Shown: positions 8,535-19,650, numbered from the stretch's first letter. The stretch: DNA of 64,000 nt from CAWCWK01 sp963842125 (GCA_963842125.1 CAWJFE010000005.1:2046001-2110000); one strand, 5' to 3'. Numbers and translations: made by a program. The notes: generated by a model from the sequence alone, not told the origin.

Positions 8535-9935
8535 ATGGCAGATCGCAGCCCAATGGCGCGAGCGGATATCAGCCCTGCGGCGCGAGCAACTAGAGACTAT
8601 TCCGATCCCCGCGCCATTGCCGGCCTCGTGCGCGATGCGGAAGTCCACCGCGATATCTACACGAGCCAAGCCGTCTACGAGGCCGAGAACCGGCATCTCT
8701 TCCGGAACGTCTGGATGTATCTCGGCCATGCGAGCCAGTGCCCGAACCCGGGCGACTATGTCACCGATACGATCGCCGGTCAGCCGCTTCTGATGGTGCG
8801 GGGCGAGGACGGGGCGGTCCGCGTCTTCTACAATCGCTGCCCCCACAAGGGGACGCGGCTGACGGCGGAGACCTGTGGCCATGCGGGCAAGCATTTCCGC
8901 TGCCCCTACCACGCCTGGACCTTCCGCACGGACGGGGCGCTCCACTCCATTCCCCTGCGCAAGGGCTACGAGGACACGGGCTTCGAGGGCAGCCATGCCG
9001 AGCGCGGCCTCACGCCCGTGGCGGCGATGCGGGACTATCGCGAGTTCGTCTTCGTGCGGTTGGCCGACGATGGCGTCGGCTTCGAAGCGTTCTTCGGCGA
9101 ATCCCTGTCCTCGATCGACAACATGATCGACCGCTCGCCCGAAGGCCGCCTCGTGCTGGAAGGCGCTCCGTCGCGCTACATGCACAAATGCAATTGGAAG
9201 ATGCTGGTCGAGAACCAGACCGATACCTGCCACCCCATGGTGGCACACGAATCGTCCGCCGGCACGGCCGTGAAGGTGTGGGAGCGGGAGGGATCGAAGG
9301 ACCGTAAGACCCCGATGGCGGTGCAGGTCTACGCGCCCTTCATGGCTCCTTACGAGTTCTTCGAGCGCATGGGCATGCGCATCTGGCCGAACGGGCACGG
9401 GCACACGGGCGTGACCACCTCCATCCACGCCGACTATTCGGAAGTCGAGGGCTACGAGGAGGCCATGCGCGCGGCTTATGGCGAGGATCGGGCCATGCTC
9501 ATCCTTTCCACCAACCGGCACAACACGGTCTATTTCCCCAACATCATGGTCAAGGGCCCGGTCCAGACGCTGCGCGTCTTCAAACCGCTGGCGGCGGACC
9601 GAACCTTGGTCGAATCCTTCACCTTCCGCCTCGTCGGCGCGCCTGACATCCTCTTCGAGCGCACGCTCATGTACAACCGGCTCATCAACGCGCCGACCTC
9701 CATCGTCGGGCACGACGATCTGGAGATGTACGAACGCGCGCAGGAGGGCCTCCACGCCGACGGCTACGAGTGGGTCAACGTCCAGCGGCTCTACGAGCCC
9801 GGCGAGGAGAACGACGCCGTCGCCGTCGACAACGGTACGACCGAACGCCAGATGCGCAACCAGTTCCGCGCGTGGAAGACCTATATGCTCGCCTCGATGA
9901 CGCCGTCCCCCGAAATGCTGGACGCGGCCGAGTGA
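8535..9935 (+). CDS. Rieske aromatic-ring-hydroxylating dioxygenase, alpha subunit
   Basis: Catalytic subunit of 466 residues. The Rieske 2Fe-2S motif is NRCPHKG ... FRCPYHAW (CxH, then CxxH). The mononuclear iron site is NWKMLVENQTDTCHPMVAH, which supplies the bridging Asp and the two His of the facial triad. The start at 8535 follows an AGGAGG ribosome site 11 bases after the reductase stop; longer readings extend into antisense-like sequence. Alpha subunits of this class insert dioxygen into aromatic rings, often benzoate-, salicylate- or anthranilate-like acids. The nearby CoA ligase suggests an acid product or substrate, but the actual ring is unknown. Confidence 0.92.
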   Translation: MADRSPMARADISPAARATRDYSDPRAIAGLVRDAEVHRDIYTSQAVYEAENRHLFRNVWMYLGHASQCPNPGDYVTDTIAGQPLLMVRGEDGAVRVFYNRCPHKGTRLTAETCGHAGKHFRCPYHAWTFRTDGALHSIPLRKGYEDTGFEGSHAERGLTPVAAMRDYREFVFVRLADDGVGFEAFFGESLSSIDNMIDRSPEGRLVLEGAPSRYMHKCNWKMLVENQTDTCHPMVAHESSAGTAVKVWEREGSKDRKTPMAVQVYAPFMAPYEFFERMGMRIWPNGHGHTGVTTSIHADYSEVEGYEEAMRAAYGEDRAMLILSTNRHNTVYFPNIMVKGPVQTLRVFKPLAADRTLVESFTFRLVGAPDILFERTLMYNRLINAPTSIVGHDDLEMYERAQEGLHADGYEWVNVQRLYEPGEENDAVAVDNGTTERQMRNQFRAWKTYMLASMTPSPEMLDAAE

Positions 9936-10414
9936 ACCGGACGCAGCCACAGGAACTGATCGATTTCGTCGTCCGCGAGGCGCGCCTTCTCGACGAACTC
10001 GACTACGAGGCCTGGCTCGACCTCTTCGCTGAGGACGGGCACTACTGGATGCCAGCCGAATGGCGCCAGACCGACCCGCGCCTCCAGGCCTCGCTGATGT
10101 ACGAGGACAAGCTCCTCCTCACCGTCCGCGTCGAGCGCCTGACGGGCGAGCGCACGTTCAGCCAGAAGCCGAAGAGCCGCGCGCAGCACTTGCTCCAGAC
10201 GCCGCAGGTGGACGAACTCGACGATGAGGCCGGCCTCTATCGCACCTACACGCCCTTTCACTACGCCGAGGTCCGTATGGACGAGCAGACCTTCTACGCC
10301 GGCTGGGCACGGCACGAACTGTGCCGCGTCGACGGCGCGTTGAAGATCCGGCTGAAGCGCGTCGATCTCGTCAACTTCGACGCGCCCTTCGGCAACATCC
10401 AGCTCTTCATGTGA
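9932..10414 (+). CDS. Rieske dioxygenase, beta subunit
   Basis: Small subunit of 160 residues with the SnoaL-like cone fold of ring-hydroxylating dioxygenase beta chains. Family features are the N-terminal helix ELIDFVVREARLLDE, the aromatic-rich DLFAEDGHYWMP and a C-terminal LKRVDLVNFDAPFGNIQ. It has a structural role in the alpha3beta3 oxygenase. The GTG at 9932 overlaps the alpha stop by four bases (GTGA), so translation is coupled. An open frame begins further upstream, but only inside alpha. Confidence 0.88.
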   Translation: MNRTQPQELIDFVVREARLLDELDYEAWLDLFAEDGHYWMPAEWRQTDPRLQASLMYEDKLLLTVRVERLTGERTFSQKPKSRAQHLLQTPQVDELDDEAGLYRTYTPFHYAEVRMDEQTFYAGWARHELCRVDGALKIRLKRVDLVNFDAPFGNIQLFM

Positions 10415-10419
10415 CCCCG

Positions 10420-12066
10420 ATGACGTCCTCGCCCCACCCCTCGCGCGACGATGCGCCCGCCAATGTCTACGAGACCTTGGTCGCGACCGCGCGGCGCGTG
10501 CCGGAACTGCCCGTCCTCCACGTCCTTGGAGAGACGGCTGCGGCCTACGGCATCGACGCCGGCGAGATCGGCTATGCGGCCGCGCTCGCGAAGGTCGACG
10601 CTCTGCGCGTGGCCTACGAGGCCGCCGGCTGGGGCACCGGGCACCGCGTCGGGCTCCTGCTCGAGAACCGGCCGGATTTCCTCTTCCACTTCTTCGCCCT
10701 TAACGGCCTCGGCGCATCCATCGTGCCGATCAATCCGGACCTGAGGGCGAAGGAACTCGAATATCTCGTCCGCCATTCGGAGATGGCGCTCGCCATCGCG
10801 GTTCCGGCGCGGCACCCCGATTTGCGAGCGGCGGCCGAGGCGGTCGGATCCGCCATGCCGACGATCGGGCCCGAGGACGCGATACCCGCCCCCGCCATAC
10901 CCGCCGAGGCGGCCGATACGGGGCGCGAAGCCGAGGCCGCCATTCTCTACACGTCCGGCACCACGGGAGCGCCCAAGGGCTGCGTCCTTACCAATACCTA
11001 TTTCCTGCAGATCGGCCTCTGGTATCGCACCATGGGCGGCCACTGCACGCTTCGGAACGGCGAAGAGCGGATGCTGACGCCGCTGCCGCTCTTTCACATG
11101 AACGCGCTGGCCTGCTCGGTCATGGCCATGCTGACGACGGGCGGCTGCCTCACCGTTCTCGACCGCTTTCACCCGCGCACCTGGTGGGAAAGCGTGCGGG
11201 CCGCGCGAGCGACCTGCATCCACTATCTCGGCGTCATGCCGCCCATGCTGATGAGCGCGCCTCCCAGCGAGGCCGATAGAGACCACGCCGTTCGCTTCGG
11301 CTTCGGCGCCGGCGTGCCGCCGCAACTCCATGCGCCCTTCGAGGACCGCTTCGGCTTTCCCTTGTGCGAGACCTGGGCGATGACGGAGACAGGCGCCGGC
11401 GGCCTCGTGATGGGTCAGTTCGAGCCGCGCTTCGTCGGCACTGCCTGTTTCGGCAAGCCCGAGGCCGGCGCCGTCGAAGCCCGCGTAGTGCGCGACGACG
11501 GCAGCGACGCCGACGCCGGCGAGCCGGGCGAGCTCTTCGTGCGCCGCTTCGGCCCCGACCCGCGCTACGGCTTCTTTCGCGAATACCTCAAGGACCCGGC
11601 CGCAACCGAAGAAGCCTGGGCCGGCGGCTGGTTCCACACCGGCGATATCGTAACCCGCGACGCCGCCGGCTACCTCCGCTTCATTGATCGGAAGAAGAAC
11701 GTCATCCGCCGCTCGGGCGAGAACATCGCCTCGGCCGAGGTCGAGGCGGCGTTGCGCCAGCACGAAGACGTCGCCGATGTCGCCGTCACGCCCGTGCCGG
11801 ACGATGTGCGCGGCGACGAGGTCTTCGTCTGCATCCTGCCCAAAACCATGCCGGCGGACGCTGACCGGAAAGCGCGCGCGATCGCGGCCTGGGCGCTGGA
11901 GCGCATGGCCTATTACAAGGCGCCGGGCTACATCGCCTTCGTCGAGACCCTGCCCGTCACCTCGACCAACAAGGTCCAGCGCGGCGCCCTCAAGACGCTC
12001 GCCGCCGATCTCCTCGAAAGCGGCCGGGCGATCGATCTGCGTACGATGAAGAAGCGGACCGCGTGA
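10420..12066 (+). CDS. AMP-dependent acyl-CoA synthetase/ligase
   Basis: Adenylate-forming enzyme of 548 residues. It carries the P-loop-like core YTSGTTGAPKG, the A5 motif ETWAMTETG, WFHTGDIV (A7), the hinge FIDRKKNVIRRSGENIA (A8) and the A10 lysine region TSTNKVQRG. It activates a carboxylic acid to an acyl-AMP and then an acyl-CoA. The sequence resembles the carnitine/crotonobetaine-CoA ligase (CaiC) group, but substrate prediction is not reliable. It starts six bases after the beta-subunit stop, and its own stop overlaps the thiolase-like start. Confidence 0.88.
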   Translation: MTSSPHPSRDDAPANVYETLVATARRVPELPVLHVLGETAAAYGIDAGEIGYAAALAKVDALRVAYEAAGWGTGHRVGLLLENRPDFLFHFFALNGLGASIVPINPDLRAKELEYLVRHSEMALAIAVPARHPDLRAAAEAVGSAMPTIGPEDAIPAPAIPAEAADTGREAEAAILYTSGTTGAPKGCVLTNTYFLQIGLWYRTMGGHCTLRNGEERMLTPLPLFHMNALACSVMAMLTTGGCLTVLDRFHPRTWWESVRAARATCIHYLGVMPPMLMSAPPSEADRDHAVRFGFGAGVPPQLHAPFEDRFGFPLCETWAMTETGAGGLVMGQFEPRFVGTACFGKPEAGAVEARVVRDDGSDADAGEPGELFVRRFGPDPRYGFFREYLKDPAATEEAWAGGWFHTGDIVTRDAAGYLRFIDRKKNVIRRSGENIASAEVEAALRQHEDVADVAVTPVPDDVRGDEVFVCILPKTMPADADRKARAIAAWALERMAYYKAPGYIAFVETLPVTSTNKVQRGALKTLAADLLESGRAIDLRTMKKRTA

Positions 12067-13256
12067 CGCGGCTGCGGCCGCGGCCTTCGAGGCGAGCGCC
12101 TTATGAGGGCGTCGCCGTCGCCTGTCCGGTCACCATTCCCTACGAGCGTTTCTCGACCAAGACCGCCCATTGGTGGATCGCCCGTGCCCTGCGTAGCCTC
12201 TGCGACGAAGCCGGCATCGCCCCGCCCGACCTCGACGGGCTCTGCGCGTCGAGCTTCACGCTCGCGCCCGATACGGCGGTCGGCCTGACGCAACATCTCG
12301 GGCTCGGCCTGCGCTGGCTCGACCATATCCCGACAGGGGGAGCGAGCGGCGTGATGGCGCTCCGACGGGCGGCACGAGCGGTTGAGGCCGGCGACGCACG
12401 CCTCGTCGCTTGCGTGGCCGGCGACACCAATGCGCCCGACACGTTCCGCCGGACGTTGGAGGGCTTCTCCCGCTTCGCGCAGGATGCCAGCTACCCCTAT
12501 GGCGCGGGCGGACCCAATACGAGCTTCGCCTTCCTCACCGACTATTATATGCGCGCCTATGGCGTCGAGCGCATCGATTTCGGCCGGATCGCCGTCTCCC
12601 AACGCGCCAATGCGCTCGCCTTCCCGCACGCCCTCATGAAGACGCCGCTGACGATGGAAGACTATCTCGATGCGCGACCGATCTCCGATCCGATCCACCT
12701 CTACGACTGCGTCATGCCCTGCGCCGGAGCCGAGGCCTTTCTCGTTACCGATATCGAGACCGCCGAAGAGCTTGGCCTCGCCTATGCCCGCCCCCTCTCG
12801 ACCATAGAGCGACACAACGCCTATCCGGACGATGCCGTGCAATATCGCGGCGGCTGGGCGCTCGACGCCGACGAGTTCTACGCGATGGCCGGACTTGGCC
12901 CGCACGACATCGACGTCGTGGAGACCTATGACGACTATCCGGTCATCGTGTTGATGCAGCTTGAAGACCTCGGCTTCTGCGCCAAGGGCGAAGCCGCCGC
13001 TTTCGTCCGCGCCCACGACCTCACCTGCGCCGGCACCTTTCCCCATAACACGAGCGGCGGGCAGCTCTCCGTCGGGCAGGCCGGCGCGGCGGGTGGCTAT
13101 CTCGGCCTCGTAGAAGGTCTGCGACAGATCACGGCCCAAGCGCTCGGCACACAGGTCGAGGGTGCCCGCACCGCGCTCGTCTCTGGCTTCGGCATCATCA
13201 ACTACGATCGGGGCGTGTGCACCGCCGCCGCAATCTTGCAGGGTGGCCCGGCATGA
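12063..13256 (+). CDS. Thiolase-like protein of the lipid-transfer (SCP2/Ltp2) type lacking thiolase catalytic residues
   Basis: Thiolase-fold protein of 397 residues, started by GTG overlapping the ligase stop. The loop that normally carries the nucleophilic Cys reads PTGGASGVMAL, with no Cys. The usual GHP segment reads NTSGGQLSVGQAGAAGG, with Gln instead of the catalytic His. Such changes are typical of thiolase-like proteins that pair with DUF35 partners, for example the Ltp2-ChsH2 type aldolases of steroid side-chain degradation (established family knowledge). The next gene encodes a DUF35 domain, so a retro-aldol or related C-C cleavage on a CoA ester is plausible. Ordinary thiolysis seems unlikely. 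Confidence 0.82.
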   Translation: MTRLRPRPSRRAPYEGVAVACPVTIPYERFSTKTAHWWIARALRSLCDEAGIAPPDLDGLCASSFTLAPDTAVGLTQHLGLGLRWLDHIPTGGASGVMALRRAARAVEAGDARLVACVAGDTNAPDTFRRTLEGFSRFAQDASYPYGAGGPNTSFAFLTDYYMRAYGVERIDFGRIAVSQRANALAFPHALMKTPLTMEDYLDARPISDPIHLYDCVMPCAGAEAFLVTDIETAEELGLAYARPLSTIERHNAYPDDAVQYRGGWALDADEFYAMAGLGPHDIDVVETYDDYPVIVLMQLEDLGFCAKGEAAAFVRAHDLTCAGTFPHNTSGGQLSVGQAGAAGGYLGLVEGLRQITAQALGTQVEGARTALVSGFGIINYDRGVCTAAAILQGGPA

Positions 13257-14437
13257 CGACGCCTCTTGGCCCGCCACCGAAGAAAGACCCGCAACGGCGC
13301 ACGCGGACCCCGCTCGTGCCCCCCTCCCCGCGCAGCCGCGCGGCGCACGCGCTCGCCGGGGTCGCCGCACGCGGCGCGTTCCGGCTCCAGACCTGCTCGG
13401 ATTGCGGCACCGTTCAATATCCGCCCCGCGACGCCTGCCGGGCATGCCTATCCACCGACCTTCCCTGGCGCCCCGTCTCCCCGCTCGGCACCATCGTCGC
13501 CCGCAGCACGGTGCGCAGCTCGATCGATCCCTATTTTCGCGAGCGCACGCCCTGGGAGGTCTGTACCGTCCGCCTCGACGCCGGCCCGTCCATCATCGCC
13601 CATCGGCACGGCGATGCGGGGCAGGATGGCGATGCCGTACGCCTCGCGGTCAAGCTCGACAAAGCCGGCAATGCCGCCATGATCGCCCTGCCGCGCGAGG
13701 ACACGCCCGATATGAGCGACGACAGACAGTTGCGCGAATTCACCGCCGATCCGAAGCATCGCCGTTGCCTCGTCACCGATGGCCGCACGCCGTTCGGCCA
13801 AGCCATCGCCCACGCGCTACTGAAAGCCGGCGCGGCGAGCGTCCACGTCGGTATCGCCCGCCCCTGGCTTCCCTTCGACGGCCAGGACGCGTTGGCGCAA
13901 ACGGAAGGCATCGAAATCGTCCCACTCGATGTCACAGACACGCGCTCGGTCGAGGCGCTGGCCGGTACGTATGGTGGGAAGACCGACATCCTCGTCAACA
14001 CAGCCGACCACGTACGCCCCACCGCCCTCATCGACCGCGATGGTATCGCCGCCGCACAGGACGCCTTTGCCACCAATACACTCGGCCTCATGCGGCTGGC
14101 GCAGACCTTTGGCCGCGCCATGCGAAGCCGGGGCGCCGATGGCGACGACAGCGCCGCCGCCTTCGTGACGGTCCATCCCATCGAGGCGCTCATCCCGTCA
14201 TCCGCCTTCGCGGTTTACGACGCGAGCCACGCCGCCGCGCTCTCGCTCGCGCAAGCCCTGCGGACCGAGATGCGGACTGGTGGCGTACGGGTCGTGACGG
14301 TTCTCACCGGCCCGGTGGACGACGACTGGCGCCAACCCCTACCGCCGCCGAAGGTGACGCCGAACGCGCTCGACGCGTGCGATCGTTTCCGGGTTGCAGA
14401 ACGGTCTGGAGGAGGTCATCGTCGGCGATCTCGCTAG
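13253..14437 (+). CDS. DUF35 (zinc ribbon/OB fold)-SDR fusion protein with apparent C-terminal frameshift
   Basis: The ATG at 13253 overlaps the thiolase-like stop by four bases. Residues about 40-150 form a DUF35 domain with a rubredoxin-like zinc ribbon (CSDC ... CRAC) and an OB fold. Residues about 160-395 resemble a short-chain dehydrogenase, but the glycine motif is degraded (TDGRTPFGQ) and the catalytic YxxxK reads YDASH. The frame read ends at 14437 in an arginine-rich tail. One base out of frame from about 14371, a normal SDR C-terminus continues (IVSGLQNGLEEVIVGDLARA) and stops at 14498, overlapping the next ATG exactly as the other genes here do. So the intact gene would be 13253-14498. 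The DUF35 half probably binds acyl-CoA with the thiolase-like protein. Confidence 0.75.
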   Translation: MTTPLGPPPKKDPQRRTRTPLVPPSPRSRAAHALAGVAARGAFRLQTCSDCGTVQYPPRDACRACLSTDLPWRPVSPLGTIVARSTVRSSIDPYFRERTPWEVCTVRLDAGPSIIAHRHGDAGQDGDAVRLAVKLDKAGNAAMIALPREDTPDMSDDRQLREFTADPKHRRCLVTDGRTPFGQAIAHALLKAGAASVHVGIARPWLPFDGQDALAQTEGIEIVPLDVTDTRSVEALAGTYGGKTDILVNTADHVRPTALIDRDGIAAAQDAFATNTLGLMRLAQTFGRAMRSRGADGDDSAAAFVTVHPIEALIPSSAFAVYDASHAAALSLAQALRTEMRTGGVRVVTVLTGPVDDDWRQPLPPPKVTPNALDACDRFRVAERSGGGHRRRSR

Positions 14438-14494
14438 GGCGCTACACGCACGCTGGAGCGAAGACCCGGCCGCGTTTGCCAAGGAGGTGGGGGC

Positions 14495-15304
14495 ATGAGT
14501 GGCGCGCTGCTCGCAGATTTCGCCGCCGGCATCGCGTCCGGTACCATCACCGTCGTCGATCTCACCCATACGCTGAGACCGGATTTCCCCGTCATCGTGC
14601 TACCGCCCGAGTTCGGCCAGTGCCGCCCGTTTCGCCGCGAGGAGGTCGCGCGCTACGACGAGCGAGGCCCCGCATGGTACTGGAACGACATCTCGATGTC
14701 AGAACACGCCGGCACGCATTTCGATGCGCCGGCACACTGGATCTCCGGTCGCGACCTCCCGGCCAACACCGTCGATGCCATCGCGCCCGCCGACCTCATC
14801 GGCCCCGCATGCGTGATCGATATCTCCGAGCGCGCCGCAAAGAACCCGGACGCGCTGATGACGCGCGCCGACATCGATGCCTGGGAGGTCGTTCACGGGG
14901 CAATACCGTCCCGTGCCTGGGTGCTGCTACGCACCGGCTGGTCCGCCAAGGTCGGCACGGACGCCTATCTCGGCATGCGGAACGATGGGGCGCACTCGCC
15001 CGGCCCTGATGGAGATGCGATCCGCTTTCTCGTCGAGCAACGCAATATTCTCGGCTTCGGGACGGAAACGGTGGGTACCGATGCCGGCCAGGCCGCCTAT
15101 CTTGAGCCGCCATACCCGGCGCACGATAGGCTGCACGGCGCGGGTAGGTTTGGTCTGCAATGCCTCGCCGGCCTCGACTGTCTGCCCGCGGCCGGCGCCA
15201 TACTCATCGCAGCACCGCTCAAGATCGAGGCGGGATCGGGCAGCCCGTCCCGCGTTCTCGCGCTCACCTCTTCAACGCCGTCGGCAAGTAGGAACGTATC
15301 ATGA
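14495..15304 (+). CDS. Cyclase-family (kynurenine-formamidase-like) metal hydrolase
   Basis: Protein of 269 residues of the putative cyclase family (PF04199), whose members hydrolyse amide or lactone-like bonds using metal bound by the HxGTHxDxPxH motif. That motif is seen as HAGTHFDAPAH. Other matching parts are the N-terminal VVDLTHTLRPDFPV and the WVLLRTGW strand. It probably opens a ring or hydrolyses an intermediate of the pathway (inference). The start overlaps the restored stop of the DUF35-SDR gene, and its own stop overlaps the next ATG. Confidence 0.83.
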   Translation: MSGALLADFAAGIASGTITVVDLTHTLRPDFPVIVLPPEFGQCRPFRREEVARYDERGPAWYWNDISMSEHAGTHFDAPAHWISGRDLPANTVDAIAPADLIGPACVIDISERAAKNPDALMTRADIDAWEVVHGAIPSRAWVLLRTGWSAKVGTDAYLGMRNDGAHSPGPDGDAIRFLVEQRNILGFGTETVGTDAGQAAYLEPPYPAHDRLHGAGRFGLQCLAGLDCLPAAGAILIAAPLKIEAGSGSPSRVLALTSSTPSASRNVS

Positions 15305-16029
15305 CAAGTTCCCCGACCACGCTGGTCACCGGAGGCAGTTCGGGGATCGGCGCCGCGCTCTGCGAAAGTCTGCTGGCCGACGGCCACCACGTCATCAATC
15401 TGTCGCGGCGTCCGCATCCGACGAGACACCCCCGATTGACGAATATTGCAGTCGATCTCCTCGACCGCATCGCGACAGCCGAAGCCGCCGCCGAGGTCGC
15501 CGCGAAGTTCGCCGTCACCCGTATCGTCCACAATGCGGGTCTCGTCTGGCCGAACTTGTTGGAGAGCGTCACTGAGGATGATGTCGCCGGCCTTATGCAA
15601 CTCCATGTCACCGCACCGATGGTTCTGACCCAAGCCGTTCTGCCAGCGATGGAGGCCGAAGGATTCGGTCGGATCGTTTTCGTGACGTCTCGCGCCGCGC
15701 TCGGTGTACCGACACGCACAGCCTATTCGGCGAGCAAGTCCGCAGTCCATGGGATGTTGCGCACTTGGGCCTTGGAACTCGGCCCCAAGGGCATCACGGC
15801 CAATGCCGTCGCGCCGGGTCCGATCCGCACCGATAACTTCTGGGGCATTATCGACAAAGGCTCCGACCGGGAGGCCCGTCTTGCCGACGCCCTCCCCGTC
15901 CGCCGGCTAGGCGAGGTCGACGATGTCGTGCGCCCGGTCAGGTTCTTCCTCGACGGAGGGTCGGGCTTCACCACAGGCCAGGTGCTTTATGTCTGCGGCG
16001 GCGCAAGCGTTGGTACGGTCTCGCTATGA
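15301..16029 (+). CDS. Short-chain dehydrogenase/reductase
   Basis: Classical SDR of 242 residues with the cofactor motif TGGSSGIG, NAG in VHNAGLVW, catalytic Ser in VTSRAALG, catalytic YSASK and the typical NAVAPGPIRT. All active-site residues are intact, unlike the SDR half of the DUF35 fusion. It oxidises or reduces a hydroxyl/keto group with NAD(P), perhaps the cis-diol or a hydroxyacyl intermediate from the Rieske enzyme (inference). It is the last gene of the operon and is followed by a hairpin. Confidence 0.88.
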   Translation: MTSSPTTLVTGGSSGIGAALCESLLADGHHVINLSRRPHPTRHPRLTNIAVDLLDRIATAEAAAEVAAKFAVTRIVHNAGLVWPNLLESVTEDDVAGLMQLHVTAPMVLTQAVLPAMEAEGFGRIVFVTSRAALGVPTRTAYSASKSAVHGMLRTWALELGPKGITANAVAPGPIRTDNFWGIIDKGSDREARLADALPVRRLGEVDDVVRPVRFFLDGGSGFTTGQVLYVCGGASVGTVSL

Positions 16030-16078
16030 CCGGACGTTTCCAGGTAGCGTGCGCCGTTCTTTATGTTCGAATGCAGTT

Positions 16079-16110
16079 ACGCCCGGCGTGGTTTCATCCA
16101 TGCCGGGCGT
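16079..16110. terminator. Hairpin between the catabolic operon and the rrn operon
   Basis: Inverted repeat ACGCCCGGC / GCCGGGCGT with a 14-base loop, followed on the plus strand by a T/G-rich tract. It can end both the plus-strand SDR transcript and the minus-strand rRNA transcript. Confidence 0.6.
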
Positions 16111-16149
16111 TGTGTGTGTTGTATTGCGAGGGTGTTCTGTTGCTTGTGG

Positions 16150-16264
16150 GCCTGGCGGCGACCTACTCTCCCGCGTCTTGAGACGGAGTACCATCGGCGC
16201 TGGGGGTTTTCACGGCCGAGTTCGGGATGGGATCGGGTGGGGGTCCCCCGCCATAGCCACCAGG
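16150..16264 (-). rRNA. rrf: 5S ribosomal RNA
   Basis: About 115 bases. On the minus strand it starts AGCCTGGTGGCTATGGCGGG and includes the conserved CCGATCCCATCCCGAACTCG and GATGGTACTCCGTCTCAAGA segments, ending GTCGCCGCCAGG. The ends pair with each other as in helix I. Last gene of the rrn operon; exact ends are estimated. Confidence 0.92.
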
Positions 16265-16293
16265 CTGACGAGCAACAGTTAGATGAAGCATTA

Positions 16294-16330
16294 TTGCCTT
16301 GCGCCGGCGGGCTGGGATGTGCTTCGCGCG
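16294..16330 (+). repeat. Spacer repeat, copy A
   Basis: The core TTGCGCCGGCGGGCTGGGAT followed by TGCTTCGCGCG lies between 5S and 23S. It matches copy B at 16421-16450 in inverted orientation and copy C at 19651-19694 in the 16S-23S spacer. Confidence 0.55.
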
Positions 16331-16420
16331 GGTTTGTTGGCAGTTGGTCTGATGATGTTTCGTCATTTGCCGTCGCTTGCCTATCGGGCTGGCGGCTACT
16401 GGCATGCGTGCGTCGGCACG

Positions 16421-16450
16421 TCATTCCAGCCCGCCGGCGCGAGGCAAGAC
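16421..16450 (-). repeat. Spacer repeat, copy B
   Basis: On the minus strand it reads GTCTTGCCTCGCGCCGGCGG, then GCTGGAATGA. It is inverted relative to copy A about 90 bases away, so the two can pair in the rRNA precursor. Confidence 0.55.
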
Positions 16451-16454
16451 GATC

Positions 16455-16476
16455 ATCACCGGCCTTGGCCGGTGAT
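16455..16476. other. Hairpin in the 23S-5S spacer
   Basis: Ten-base arms ATCACCGGCC and GGCCGGTGAT around a TT loop. It lies just outside the 23S processing stem and may mark a ribonuclease cut between 23S and 5S. Confidence 0.55.
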
Positions 16477-16479
16477 GTG

Positions 16480-16498
16480 ATGGGCATTGGCAAATGAG

Positions 16499-16508
<10 letters not shown>
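16480..16508 (-). other. 23S rRNA processing stem, 3' arm
   Basis: The sequence TGGGCATTGGCAAATGAGGG followed by TGATCAAG is nearly complementary to 19309-19337 on the other side of 23S. The two arms would form the long stem that RNase III cuts to release pre-23S (established for bacterial rRNA). Confidence 0.7.
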
Positions 16509-19308
<2,800 letters not shown>

Positions 19309-19314
<6 letters not shown>

Positions 19315-19337
19315 TCACTCTCATTGCCAATGCCCAC
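19309..19337 (-). other. 23S rRNA processing stem, 5' arm
   Basis: CTTGATCACTCTCATTGCCA followed by ATGCCCAC is complementary to 16480-16508, forming the presumed RNase III stem around 23S. Confidence 0.7.
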
Positions 19338-19572
19338 CACTGTGGCCGGGCGCGGTAATTCACCCAGCTGCAGGCATGGCCATATTCAAAAAGACCAGCT
19401 TCATCTAAACTCGTTCGTCAAGGCGGATCACACAAGATCCCAACCCGGCCGCAAACACGGCATACGAACAAGTCCTCTTTACAATATCAACGAACCGCCA
19501 GCACCAACCCAAAGGCCGGAGCGGCAATCGCGCTCATCAACAATGCACGGGCTCGACACCACCGCAAAGCGA

Positions 19573-19648
19573 TGGTGGAGCCAGACGGGTTCGAACCGAC
19601 GACCCCCTGCTTGCAAAGCAGGTGCTCTCCCAACTGAGCTATGGCCCC
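19573..19648 (-). tRNA. tRNA-Ala (TGC anticodon)
   Basis: 76 bases on the minus strand, starting GGGGCCATAGCTCAGTTGGG. The anticodon stem-loop CTGCTTTGCAAGCAG carries TGC, the T-loop is GGTTCGAAC, and CCA is encoded at the end. It is one of the two usual 16S-23S spacer tRNAs. Confidence 0.97.
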
Positions 19649-19650
19649 AC

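Noticed and set aside
12063..13256. Plain acetyl-CoA acetyltransferase
   Set aside because: Both catalytic residues of true thiolases are absent, so this name would mislead.
13162..15009. 615-codon plus-strand frame across DUF35-SDR and cyclase genes
   Set aside because: Proline/arginine-rich shadow; the other frames carry the zinc ribbon, SDR and HAGTHFDAPAH motifs.
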